A stretch of 64,000 nucleotides of DNA from Fusobacterium perfoetens (GTDB lineage Bacteria; Fusobacteriota; Fusobacteriia; Fusobacteriales; Fusobacteriaceae), in the NCBI RefSeq assembly GCF_021531595.1, contig NZ_JADYUD010000006.1, positions 1-64,000 of the forward strand. Direction: 5' to 3'. The translations under genes were made by a program, and so were the position numbers. The stretch's first letter is position 1, and the number at the start of each line of letters is the position of its first letter. Below are positions 53,469 through 61,797 of this stretch, in pieces. Under the pieces are notes generated by a model. The model did no database searches, was not told the origin of the DNA, and saw only the letters and a program-made list of their open reading frames with translations.

Positions 53469-54047
53469 TTAGAATGATTTTCTAAAGTTTACTATTGGAA
53501 GAACAGGAAGCACTCCATTTGCAGCATAGTTTACAAATCCTACCTGAACACCTTCAAGATTTTTTGTAGCATTTACAAAACCAAATTGAAGACCTTTTGT
53601 AGTTTCTGCATAGTTTACAAAACCAAGCTGAACAGTAGCCTCTCCTCTTGTTACATTGACTCCTCCAAGATTAAATACAGCATTACCATCTGTTGTGTTA
53701 ACTACACCTATTGTTCCTCCATTTAAATTTCCATGAACATCATTCCAAAGTGCAAGAGAAACTCCATTCATATTTCCATTTACTCTGAAAGCCTCAAATC
53801 CAAATAAAGCAACATGGAAACCACTGAAATTTCCATTTACTTGTCTGTATCCAACTAAAGAAACATCAAGACCTGAAACATTTTGGTTTTCTGCTCCTAA
53901 AAGGTTAAAACTGAAGTTTGCTACAGAATCATATTTAGTTGCTCCAAACTGAACTCCAGGAAGAACAGAAAACTGAGCAGGTTTTACAGCTCCAAAAGAT
54001 ACTGTTGAAGCAAGTATAGCTCCAGCTGTTAATAATTTTAAATTCAT
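53469..54047 (-). CDS. Surface repeat-containing protein (LA_2272-like)
   Basis: A 192-aa exported protein: signal peptide MNLKLLTAGAILASTVSFGA. The mature part repeats a 12-18-residue unit with the consensus GxQxGFVNxA (examples: TVQLGFVNYAETTKG, LQFGFVNATKNLEG, VQVGFVNYAANG, and earlier GVSLALWNDVHGN). This suggests stacked beta-strands on the outer surface. It resembles the LA_2272 surface-repeat family as I recall it; function is unknown. It has its own promoter and converges on the MATE gene. Confidence 0.75.
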   Translation of the reverse strand: MNLKLLTAGAILASTVSFGAVKPAQFSVLPGVQFGATKYDSVANFSFNLLGAENQNVSGLDVSLVGYRQVNGNFSGFHVALFGFEAFRVNGNMNGVSLALWNDVHGNLNGGTIGVVNTTDGNAVFNLGGVNVTRGEATVQLGFVNYAETTKGLQFGFVNATKNLEGVQVGFVNYAANGVLPVLPIVNFRKSF

Positions 54048-54088
54048 ATATTACCTCCCCAATGTTTTGATAAAAAATTATTAATAAT

Positions 54089-54116
54089 ATTATATTCTAA
54101 TAATAATAAAAATCAA
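54089..54116 (-). promoter_or_regulatory. Promoter of the surface repeat protein gene
   Basis: On the minus strand TTGATT (54116-54111), 16-base spacer, TATAAT (54094-54089). Confidence 0.65.
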
Positions 54117-54122
54117 GAAAAA

Positions 54123-54461
54123 TTATTCAAATTCTCTTACAGCTTTTTCTGTAACTACTTTTATATTTTTATAATCTTCTTCAGGAATACTTTTTGAGCA
54201 TGATGAACATGAGTGTTTTTCATTTGAATCACAGCAGTTTTTCCCACAAGATGAACTGCATTCATTTTCTTTTGAATTAAAGCTATTTTGTGTTCTTGCA
54301 AGATAATCTGTATAATTTTCAAGATATCCCTCTTTTGTAAGAATTTCATAAGATTTTTGAAGTTCTTCAAAAGTTACTCCTGTATTTTTTAAAATAGCAG
54401 TGTCACTGTATGCTTTTCCACTGACTAAAAATTTTATTATTTTAATATCTATATCTCTCAT
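54123..54461 (-). CDS. Cys-rich winged-helix protein, FeoC-like
   Basis: A 112-aa protein. Residues about 1-55 look like a winged helix (IDIKIIKFLVSGKAYSDTAILKNTGVTFEELQKSYEILTKEGYL). Residues 68-88 hold six cysteines (68, 72, 76, 77, 85, 88) arranged C-x3-C-x3-CC-x7-C-x2-C, which could hold an Fe-S cluster or zinc. This winged helix plus Cys cluster recalls FeoC, and feoA/feoB lie 2 kb away on the other strand. The link to Feo is inferred; no confident family match. Divergent from the TtcA-like pair. Confidence 0.65.
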   Translation of the reverse strand: MRDIDIKIIKFLVSGKAYSDTAILKNTGVTFEELQKSYEILTKEGYLENYTDYLARTQNSFNSKENECSSSCGKNCCDSNEKHSCSSCSKSIPEEDYKNIKVVTEKAVREFE

Positions 54462-54567
54462 TTTATTTGTCCTTTCTTAAAAATAAAGTATTATATTGAA
54501 GATATTATACCATAAATATATTTTTTTATGATATAATAAAGCCTAAAGATTTTAATGGAGGATAAAA

Positions 54568-55410
54568 ATGAGTGAGTGTAAAAATTGTATACATATAGAA
54601 GAGAAAAAAGATTTAAATGAAGATATGGTTCTTGATAGTTTAAGAACTTCATATAGAAAGAAAATATGGAGAAAATTTATAAAAGCTGTAAATGATTTTA
54701 ATCTTATAGAAGATGGAGATAGGATAGCAGTAGGAGTTTCAGGGGGAAAAGACAGTCTTCTTTTGTGTAAACTTTTTCAAGAACTAAAAAGAGATAAAAG
54801 TAAAAATTTTGAAGTGGCTTTTATATCTATGAATCCGGGTTTTGAAGCTATAGATATAGAACAGTTTCAGAAAAATTTAGAAATTCTTAATATTCCTTGT
54901 GAAATTTTTAATTCAGATGTATGGAGAATAGCTTTTGAACAAGATCCTGATAATCCTTGCTTTTTATGTGCTAAGATGAGAAGAGGAGTACTTTATAAAA
55001 AGGTTGAGGAATTAGGATTTAATAAACTTGCACTTGGTCATCATTTTGATGATATAGTTGAAACAGCTCTTATAAATATGTTTTATGCAGGAACGATAAA
55101 AACAATGATTCCAAAAGTTCCATCAACAAGTGGAAGACTTGCAGTAATAAGACCTATGGCTTATGTAAAAGAAGCAGATATTATTTCTTTTGTAAAAAGA
55201 AATGGGATAAAAGCTATGGGCTGTGGCTGCCCTGTTGAATCAGGAAAAGTTGATTCAAAAAGAAGAGAGATAAAACTTCTTTTAAAAGATTTAGAAGAGA
55301 AAAATCCAAATATAAAACAAAGTATATTTAACTCTCTTAAAAATATAAACATTGATTATGTTATGGGGTATACAAAAGGAAATAAGGAAAAACAGGGAGG
55401 AAGTTTGTGA
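54568..55410 (+). CDS. TtcA-like tRNA-thiolation ATPase, copy 1
   Basis: A 280-aa PP-loop ATPase of the TtcA/TtuA group, which activates tRNA with ATP for sulfur insertion, using an Fe-S cluster. The PP-loop GVSGGKDSLLL is near 56-66. CFLCAKMRRG has cysteines near 131 and 134, and the third cluster ligand probably comes from GCGCP near 218-221. LALGHHFDDIVET near 154 is typical. An N-terminal CKNC pair (residues 4 and 7) is extra. Its stop overlaps the GTG start of copy 2. Confidence 0.85.
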   Translation: MSECKNCIHIEEKKDLNEDMVLDSLRTSYRKKIWRKFIKAVNDFNLIEDGDRIAVGVSGGKDSLLLCKLFQELKRDKSKNFEVAFISMNPGFEAIDIEQFQKNLEILNIPCEIFNSDVWRIAFEQDPDNPCFLCAKMRRGVLYKKVEELGFNKLALGHHFDDIVETALINMFYAGTIKTMIPKVPSTSGRLAVIRPMAYVKEADIISFVKRNGIKAMGCGCPVESGKVDSKRREIKLLLKDLEEKNPNIKQSIFNSLKNINIDYVMGYTKGNKEKQGGSL

Positions 55411-56360
55411 TAAAAATAAAAAATATAAGAGAACTTCATGGAAAAGAAGAAGAAAATTACAAATTTTCAGTTGTAGAAAGTACAGAAAAAAATATTGTTG
55501 TTATTGAAAATAAAAAAGAAAAAATAAATATAGAGATAGAATATAATCCTTTTAATACTATCAGTGTTTTTGAAAAAATAAAAAAATTAACAGAAATAAA
55601 AATTGTGACAGAGGAACTTAATGAAAGAGAAATTCTTTCATATATTCAATCAAAGGGATATGATAAAGTTTTATGGAATCCAATAGGAAAAGCTATGCAC
55701 CAATTTAATATGATAGAAGATGGGGATAAAATAGCAGTAGGAGTTTCAGGAGGAAAAGACAGCCTTGTAACTCTTAATGCTTTTGTAAGAGTAAAAAAAA
55801 TAGCGAAAATAGATTTTGAAATTATTCCAATCCACATACATCCTAAACAAGATCAGGCAGATTGCTCTGAAATAAAAGAATATTGCAGAAAATTAGGGCT
55901 TGAACTTAAAGTTATAGAAACTAATCTTGATGATATGCTTTTTGGTGAAACAAAAGAAAAAAATCCTTGCTTTTTATGTGGAAGAATAAGGAGAGGGATT
56001 TTATACAGAGTAATGAAAGAGGAAGGAATAAATAAACTTGCTCTGGGACATCATAAAGATGATATAATAGAAACTTTTCTTATGAATATTTTATATCAAG
56101 GAAACAGAAATATTATGAGACCTTCATATATATCAGAGGAACATGGAGTAAAAATAATAAGACCTCTTGCCTATGTTGAGGAAAAAAATATTATAAGTTA
56201 TGCAAGAAAACTTTCACTTCCTATTATGAAATCAAAATGTCCTTACGAAACAAGTGAGGATTCAAAAAGACTGAAAATAAAAAATATGATAAAGGAATTT
56301 TCTTTAGAAAATAATGACATTAGAAGCGTTATAATGAACAGTATAAAGGATTTATTTTAA
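55407..56360 (+). CDS. TtcA-like tRNA-thiolation ATPase, copy 2, with N-terminal extension
   Basis: A 317-aa paralog of the preceding gene, starting with GTG at 55407 in a four-base overlap with GGGAGG upstream. Residues about 1-85 are an additional, unrecognised alpha/beta segment. The PP-loop GVSGGKDSLVT is near 111-121, CFLCGRIRRG near 188-197 and LALGHHKDDIIET near 212. Near 278 a single KCPYETSEDSKR replaces the CGCP of copy 1. Both copies keep the nucleotide site and three possible cluster cysteines, so both may be active, perhaps as a heterodimer. Confidence 0.83.
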   Translation: MIKIKNIRELHGKEEENYKFSVVESTEKNIVVIENKKEKINIEIEYNPFNTISVFEKIKKLTEIKIVTEELNEREILSYIQSKGYDKVLWNPIGKAMHQFNMIEDGDKIAVGVSGGKDSLVTLNAFVRVKKIAKIDFEIIPIHIHPKQDQADCSEIKEYCRKLGLELKVIETNLDDMLFGETKEKNPCFLCGRIRRGILYRVMKEEGINKLALGHHKDDIIETFLMNILYQGNRNIMRPSYISEEHGVKIIRPLAYVEEKNIISYARKLSLPIMKSKCPYETSEDSKRLKIKNMIKEFSLENNDIRSVIMNSIKDLF

Positions 56361-56422
56361 GTTTCATTGTTTTAATATTCTTTCAACAGAATAAAAAATA
56401 TTTTTAATATCAAAGTTTTTGC

Positions 56423-56455
56423 TTGACCGTTAGTATCATTATAGAGTATAATGAT
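56423..56455 (+). promoter_or_regulatory. Promoter and palindromic operator of the feo genes
   Basis: TTGACC (56423-56428), 18-base spacer and TATAAT (56447-56452). A perfect inverted repeat overlaps the -10 box: ATCATTATA (56435-56443) and TATAATGAT (56447-56455) around GAG. A repressor bound here would block RNA polymerase; a metal-responsive regulator of Fur/PerR type is the natural guess given the iron genes. Confidence 0.65.
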
Positions 56456-56484
56456 TTTGAAAATAAGGTTAAGGAGGAATTGAT

Positions 56485-56703
56485 ATGTTAGTTCCATTAG
56501 CTTTTGCAGAACAAAACAAATATTTTACAATAAAAAACATAAATGGAAATTCTAAAGATAAAACTGTCTTAGCAGAAAAAGGAATATGTTGTGGTGGGAA
56601 AATTTGCCTTATGAGAAATATGAACAATAATTTTGTTGTAAAGACAGGGCAGTGTCAATATATAATAGGTTTCGGATTTGCCAAAGACATTATGGTAGAA
56701 TAA
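56485..56703 (+). CDS. feoA: FeoA-domain protein 1
   Basis: A 72-aa single SH3-like FeoA domain: the LAEKGICCGGKICLMRNM segment corresponds to the conserved LxxxGhhxGxxhxh core. FeoA-type proteins support the FeoB ferrous transporter. Good AAGGAGG site. It is followed by a hairpin terminator, so it may be expressed more than feoB. Two adjacent cysteines (34-35) in the core are unusual for FeoA. Confidence 0.78.
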   Translation: MLVPLAFAEQNKYFTIKNINGNSKDKTVLAEKGICCGGKICLMRNMNNNFVVKTGQCQYIIGFGFAKDIMVE

Positions 56704-56710
56704 AAAAATA

Positions 56711-56737
56711 ATTACAGCCGTGAGGCTGTAAATTTTT
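56711..56737 (+). terminator. Terminator/attenuator between the two feoA genes
   Basis: ATTACAGCC (56711-56719) pairs with GGCTGTAAT-like GGCTGTAAAT bases (56724-56732) around a GTGA tetraloop, followed by TTTTTA. Confidence 0.75.
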
Positions 56738-56800
56738 ACGAATTTTACTTTGAAACACTAAATATTTTAAATTTTAAATAGAAGATTATGGGAGGATGTT

Positions 56801-57028
56801 ATGAAACTTAATGAGTTAAAAAGAGGAGAAAAAGCCAAAATTATAAAAATAGGAAAAATTGGTGAGCTAAAAAAAAGGCTTGTAGATATGGGGGTAACAG
56901 CTGGTGAAATAATTCTTCTTGAAAGAGACGCACCTCTTGGAGATCCTCAAGAATTCCGTATTAAAGAAAATGGTATTGCCATAAGAAAAGAAGATTCAGC
57001 AAATATAGAAATAGAACTTATAAAATAA
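56801..57028 (+). CDS. feoA: FeoA-domain protein 2
   Basis: A 75-aa FeoA domain close to the standard pattern: LNELKRGEKAKIIKIG, then LKKRLVDMGVTAGEIILLERDAPLGDPQEF and a C-terminal IAIRKEDSANIEIEL. It lies 41 bases before feoB and is probably the regular FeoA partner, while copy 1 is more divergent. GGGAGGA precedes the ATG. Confidence 0.93.
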   Translation: MKLNELKRGEKAKIIKIGKIGELKKRLVDMGVTAGEIILLERDAPLGDPQEFRIKENGIAIRKEDSANIEIELIK

Positions 57029-57069
57029 TAGATAAAGGGATTAAATTTTATTACAGGGGGACAAATAAG

Positions 57070-59256
57070 ATGATTAAAATAGCTTTTGCAGGAAATCCTA
57101 ATGTAGGAAAATCTGCACTTATAAATGCAATAGCTGGTTCTAAACTTAAAGTTGGAAACTGGCCAGGTGTTACAGTTGAAAAGAAAGAGGCACATTTTAT
57201 ACATAATGGAGAAGAAATAACAATGATTGACCTTCCAGGAGTATACAGCCTAAGTCCTTTTTCATTAGAGGAAAAAATTACAAGAGATTTCATAATAAAT
57301 GAAAATCCTGATGTTGTTATAAATGTAGTGGAATCTACAAATATAGAAAGAAACTTGTATCTTACTATGCTTCTTCAGGAATTAGGGAAGCCTATGATAA
57401 TGGCTCTTAATTTTTATGATGAGTTTGAAAAATTAAATTATACACTTGATTTAAAAAGACTTAGTGAACTTACAGAAATAGAGATAATAAAAACATCTGC
57501 AATAAAGAAAACAGGACTTTCAGAACTTCTTGAAAAAGCCGTTGCTATTGCTAAGAAAGGAGAAAAAAGCAGAGAGTATAAAATAACTTTTGATTCGTTT
57601 ATAGATGGTCAATATGCTCTGATGAAAGAGGAAGTAAAAAAAGATGAAAAGTTTAAAGATGTATTGAAAAAATATAGTCTTGATTTTGTAACAATAAAAA
57701 CACTTGAAAAAGACAGTGACTTCCTTGAAAAAATGAAAAAAGAATATGGAATTGACTGTGAGGGATATTTCAGATCTTATACTGAAGAAATTGAAAATAG
57801 ATATGATGAAGAGATAGAAACAGTTCTTGCAGAAAAAAGATATGGAAAAATAAAAGGAATTATTGCAGATACTTTAAAGACTTCATTGAAATCAAGACTT
57901 GATTTTACAGATAAAGTTGATAAAATTTTTCTTAACAGAGTTTTAGGACTGCCTATTTTCTTTGTAATAATAGCAGGTCTTATGACAATCGTATTTAATG
58001 GAAGTGCTCCTTTCATTGACTGGATTGATGGATTCGTTGGAGGATTTATAGGAAAATATGCAGGAATACTTATGGAAGGTACTCCTGACTGGCTGAATTC
58101 TTTAGTGGTTGATGGAATAATTGGTGGAGTAGGAGGAGTTCTTACATTTGTGCCTCTAATGTTTTTCCTTTATTTCTTCCTTTCAATATTAGAAGAAAGT
58201 GGATATATGACAAGAGTTGCTTTTCTTATGGATAAAATTATGAGAAAACTTGGGCTTAATGGAAAAGCATTTGTTCCTATGGTTTTAGGATTTGGTTGTA
58301 CAGTTCCTGCAATTTATGCAACAAGAACTCTTGAAGATGAAAAATCAAGAAAGCTTACAGCAGCCCTTGCTCCTTTTATGTCATGTGGTGCAAGACTTCC
58401 TGTTTACGGATTATTTACAGCTGCATTCTTTGGTGCAAAAGCAGGTCTTGTAGTAGTATCTCTTTATCTTTTTGGAATATTTACAGCAATTCTTTTAGGA
58501 ATGATTTTAAAAAGATTTGAATATTTTAAAGTTGATAATAAAGCTCTGCTTATAGAACTTCCACCATATAGAATTCCGAGCTTTAAAGTTATTATGAATT
58601 CTACTTTAACAAGAACAGGAAGATATCTAAAAAAAGCAACAAGTATTATTCTTGGTATTTTGATTCTTCTTTGGGGACTTACTTATTTCCCTAATCATGG
58701 AGATGCAGAAAAATCATATATGGCAAGTGTTGGAAGAGTAATAGCTCCTGTTTTAAAGCCTACAGGATTTGCTGATAGATGGGAGACAGTTGCAGCTATT
58801 GTTCCAAGTATTGCTGCTAAAGAAGTTGTAGTAGGATTTATGGCACAGGTTCTTGAACTTCCTGAAGAAGAAGGAGAAGAGGCAGAAGTAACCTTTAGTG
58901 AAGATTTAAAAGAACAAGTTTCAGCTCTTGGTGGTGCAGTAAAAGATTCAGTTTCAGGAATAATAAGTTTTGATGTAAGTTCTCTTTTTGCAGCACCTGA
59001 TGCAGAAGAAATAGAGGAAGAAGGAAGAGGAGTGGTAGAAGCAACTGCTGGATTATGGGCTGGAGATCCTTTAGCTCCTTTAAGAGCATACTCATTCATG
59101 GTATTTATTCTTCTTGTTGTTCCTTGTGCAGTTACTTTAGGAGCAATTAAACAAGAATTTGGAAAAGAATATTTGTTTAAGCTTATAGGAATCATGCTTA
59201 TAGTTCCATATATCGCTTCAACTCTTATATTCCAAGTAGGGCGTTTATTCTTTTAA
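57070..59256 (+). CDS. feoB: Ferrous iron transporter FeoB
   Basis: A 728-aa inner-membrane Fe(II) transporter. The N-terminal G domain has GNPNVGKSALIN near 7-18, DLPGVYSL near 55 and NFYDE near 117 in the G4 place, where NxxD is expected (N-F-Y-D). A helical GDI-like domain follows, then about ten membrane segments with the two Gate/core regions (YMTRVAFLMDK near 379 and GRYLKKATSIILGIL near 517). The loop 600-655 before the last helices is acidic. Ribosome site GGGGG. Works with the FeoA proteins and the Cys-rich peptide downstream. Confidence 0.97.
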   Translation: MIKIAFAGNPNVGKSALINAIAGSKLKVGNWPGVTVEKKEAHFIHNGEEITMIDLPGVYSLSPFSLEEKITRDFIINENPDVVINVVESTNIERNLYLTMLLQELGKPMIMALNFYDEFEKLNYTLDLKRLSELTEIEIIKTSAIKKTGLSELLEKAVAIAKKGEKSREYKITFDSFIDGQYALMKEEVKKDEKFKDVLKKYSLDFVTIKTLEKDSDFLEKMKKEYGIDCEGYFRSYTEEIENRYDEEIETVLAEKRYGKIKGIIADTLKTSLKSRLDFTDKVDKIFLNRVLGLPIFFVIIAGLMTIVFNGSAPFIDWIDGFVGGFIGKYAGILMEGTPDWLNSLVVDGIIGGVGGVLTFVPLMFFLYFFLSILEESGYMTRVAFLMDKIMRKLGLNGKAFVPMVLGFGCTVPAIYATRTLEDEKSRKLTAALAPFMSCGARLPVYGLFTAAFFGAKAGLVVVSLYLFGIFTAILLGMILKRFEYFKVDNKALLIELPPYRIPSFKVIMNSTLTRTGRYLKKATSIILGILILLWGLTYFPNHGDAEKSYMASVGRVIAPVLKPTGFADRWETVAAIVPSIAAKEVVVGFMAQVLELPEEEGEEAEVTFSEDLKEQVSALGGAVKDSVSGIISFDVSSLFAAPDAEEIEEEGRGVVEATAGLWAGDPLAPLRAYSFMVFILLVVPCAVTLGAIKQEFGKEYLFKLIGIMLIVPYIASTLIFQVGRLFF

Positions 59257-59301
59257 GTGATTATTTTAAATATTTAATTTTTTAGAAAGAAGGCGAAAAA
59301 T

Positions 59302-59454
59302 ATGAAAACAATAATAATTATTGCAGTGCTTGCAGTAGCAGTATTCTATTCTTTCAGAAGTATTGTGAGACATTTTAAGGGAGAAGATGGGTGCTGTGGA
59401 GGATGTGCAGCTTCAAAAAATGGAACTGGATGTCACTGTGGGCATAAAAAATAA
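59302..59454 (+). CDS. FeoB-associated Cys-rich membrane protein
   Basis: A 50-aa ORF 45 bases after feoB. It has one N-terminal membrane helix (residues about 3-19), then a tail DGCCGGCAASKNGTGCHCGH with five cysteines and a His. This is the pattern of the FeoB-associated Cys-rich family, found after feoB in many anaerobes and thought to bind metal. GAAGGCG upstream gives a moderate ribosome site. Confidence 0.9.
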   Translation: MKTIIIIAVLAVAVFYSFRSIVRHFKGEDGCCGGCAASKNGTGCHCGHKK

Positions 59455-59487
59455 AAAAATTATCTAAATAATATATAAAATATATGT

Positions 59488-59531
59488 AAAAAAGTTCAAA
59501 CATTAAAAAAAGTGCTTGAACTTTTTTTTTT
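59488..59531 (+). terminator. Terminator of the feo cluster
   Basis: AAAAAAGTTCAA (about 59488-59499) pairs with TTGAACTTTTTT (59516-59527), followed by more T's. Confidence 0.8.
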
Positions 59532-59654
59532 AGTATTATATAATGGCTGAGTAATTGAAATAATTTATAAAAAAATATAAAAATATATAAATAATAAATT
59601 ATTTAAAAGATTATTGTTTTTACTAAAATATTTTACAAAGGAGAATATGAAATT

Positions 59655-60869
59655 ATGAATACTGAAATTTTTAAATATACTTTTGGAATGCCTGAAACTC
59701 TTGCAACAGCAGTTGTCCTTCTTCTTTTAGGAAGATGGATTAAAGAAAAAGTGGCAGTTTTGAAGAGATTTTTTATTCCAGCCCCTGTTGTAGGAGGACT
59801 TATCTTTTCTGTTTTTACACTTATAGGTTATGAATATAATCTATTTCAGCTTTCATTTGACAGTCAGCTTAAATCTCTTTTAATGCTTGCATTTTTTACT
59901 ACAATAGGATTTGCAGCAAGTATAAAAATGCTTTTAAAAGGTGGCCTTCAAGTAATGGTATTCCTTGTAGTTTCAATTATTCTTATCATTTTTCAAAATG
60001 TTGTGGGAATAACTTTATGTGGAGTTCTTGGAATAAATAAACTTTTAGGACTTGCAGCAGGTTCAATCGCTCTTACAGGAGGACATGGAACAGCAGCAGC
60101 TTTTGGCCCAGAACTTGTTAAGGCTGGAGCAGAAGCAGGTATATCTGTTTCAGTTGCAGCAGCAACATTTGGTCTCGTTGCAGGATGTATGATAGGAGGT
60201 CCTATTGCTAAAAGACTTATGAATAAAAATAACTTAAAAGCTACTTCTGAAGGGGAAAATACAGAAATTGTTGAGGGAAAACTTACAAAAGATGAAAAAA
60301 ATATAGATGAGAACTTGTTATTTAATGCATTAATGTATATAATAATTAGTATGGGTATCGGAAGTTTCATTATTCTTGGATTTAAGAAGCTTGGAATGGT
60401 TTTTCCTGCTTATCTTGGTCCTATGATAGTTGCTTCAGTTATAAGAAATTTTATGGATAAAAAAGGAAAATCACTTCCTCTTCATTGCATAAATATAATA
60501 GGTTCTATATCACTTCAGCTTTTCCTTGGAATAGCACTTATGACTATGCAGCTTTGGGAACTTGCAAATCTTGCAGTGCCTCTTATTTCTATACTTTTAG
60601 TTCAGACAGCAATAATGGCTCTTTATGCTTATTTTGTAACATTTAGAATTATGGGAAAAGATTATGATGCTGCAGTTATAGCAACTGGTCATTGTGGATT
60701 TGGAATGGGAGCAAGTCCTAATGCAATAGCAAATATGGAAACTTTTACAAAAGCTAATGGATATTCTCCTAAAGCATTTTTCGTTGTACCTATAGTAGGG
60801 GCTATGTTTATAGACTTTGTCAATGCTCCTATAATAACATTCTTTATTGAGGTGTTAAAAACAAAATAA
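59655..60869 (+). CDS. gltS: Sodium/glutamate symporter GltS
   Basis: A 404-aa inner-membrane carrier. Signatures: RFFIPAPVVGGLIFS near 38, ALTGGHGTAAAFGPEL near 139, and the second-half GHCGFGMGASPNAIANM near 347. Both inverted-repeat halves with their re-entrant GxG loops are intact. The ATG at 59655 overlaps the stop of a three-codon ORF (59647-59658). It is 19 bases before murI, coupling glutamate import to D-glutamate production. Confidence 0.95.
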   Translation: MNTEIFKYTFGMPETLATAVVLLLLGRWIKEKVAVLKRFFIPAPVVGGLIFSVFTLIGYEYNLFQLSFDSQLKSLLMLAFFTTIGFAASIKMLLKGGLQVMVFLVVSIILIIFQNVVGITLCGVLGINKLLGLAAGSIALTGGHGTAAAFGPELVKAGAEAGISVSVAAATFGLVAGCMIGGPIAKRLMNKNNLKATSEGENTEIVEGKLTKDEKNIDENLLFNALMYIIISMGIGSFIILGFKKLGMVFPAYLGPMIVASVIRNFMDKKGKSLPLHCINIIGSISLQLFLGIALMTMQLWELANLAVPLISILLVQTAIMALYAYFVTFRIMGKDYDAAVIATGHCGFGMGASPNAIANMETFTKANGYSPKAFFVVPIVGAMFIDFVNAPIITFFIEVLKTK

Positions 60870-60888
60870 ATAAAAATGGTGATACAGT

Positions 60889-61677
60889 ATGGATAGAAGG
60901 TGTAATATAGGTATATTTGACTCAGGTATAGGAGGAGTCAGTGTTTTAAAAAAAATAATAAAATTACTTCCAAATGAAAATATAATGTATTTTGGAGATA
61001 CTAAGAATGTTCCTTATGGAGGAAGAACAAAGGAAGAAATTCAAAATTTAAGCAGAAGAATAGTTGAATTTTTAATTTTAAATAATTGTAAGGCTATTGT
61101 TATTGCATGTAATACAGCAACAATAGCTACTTTGGAAATGCTTAAAACACAATGCAGCATACCTGTTGTAGGAATAATAGATGCTGGAGTTGAAGCAGTT
61201 TCTTCAAATGGATATGATGAAATATCTGTTCTTGGAACTCCTTTTACAATAGAGAGTGGTGAACATTTAAAAAAAATAAAGAAAAAAAATAAAAAAATGA
61301 AAATAAATACAGTTGCTTGTGAAGAATTATGCCCAATGATAGAAGAGGGATGGGAAAAATTTGGAAAAAGATATGAAGTTTTAGGTGAATATATGTCACA
61401 TATTCCTAAAAGTTCAGAGGCTCTTCTTTTAGCATGTACACATTACCCATTTATAATTGAAGATATACAAAAAAGATTTGAAGGCAAGGTAATTGATCCT
61501 AGTGAAGAATGTGCAAGAGAACTTTTCAGGGTTCTGAAAAAAGAAGATATTCTTAATAATGATAAAAATAAAGGAAGAATAGAATTTTATGTGACAGGAG
61601 ATAAAGAGAGTTTTAAAGTAAAAGCTGAAAAATTTCTTGGAACAGAAATCAAAGATATTTATAAAGTGAATATTTAG
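60889..61677 (+). CDS. murI: Glutamate racemase
   Basis: A 262-aa enzyme making D-glutamate for peptidoglycan. IGIFDSGIGGVSVL is near 7-20, the first catalytic Cys near 75 in IACNTAT, and the second near 183 in ACTHYPF. The substrate-site YFGDTKNVPYGGR near 35 is present. It follows gltS with a weak ribosome site, consistent with translation coupled to gltS. A terminator follows at 61689. Confidence 0.97.
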   Translation: MDRRCNIGIFDSGIGGVSVLKKIIKLLPNENIMYFGDTKNVPYGGRTKEEIQNLSRRIVEFLILNNCKAIVIACNTATIATLEMLKTQCSIPVVGIIDAGVEAVSSNGYDEISVLGTPFTIESGEHLKKIKKKNKKMKINTVACEELCPMIEEGWEKFGKRYEVLGEYMSHIPKSSEALLLACTHYPFIIEDIQKRFEGKVIDPSEECARELFRVLKKEDILNNDKNKGRIEFYVTGDKESFKVKAEKFLGTEIKDIYKVNI

Positions 61678-61688
61678 AAGAATGGAAA

Positions 61689-61719
61689 AGGAGATTGTTT
61701 AAAAAACAACTCTTTTTTT
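61689..61719 (+). terminator. Terminator of gltS-murI
   Basis: GGAGATTGTTT pairs with AAACAACTC (one bulged base) around a short A loop, followed by TTTTTTT. Confidence 0.75.
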
Positions 61720-61797
61720 ATTGTAAAAATGAAAAAGATGTGTTATAAAATATTAGGGTTTAAAAATGGGTTAATACTTTAAGATGATGGTGGTAAA

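Noticed and set aside
58695-59195. 166-codon minus-strand ORF inside feoB
   Set aside because: Antisense to the C-terminal membrane part of FeoB, Ser/Thr/Pro-rich, no ribosome site.
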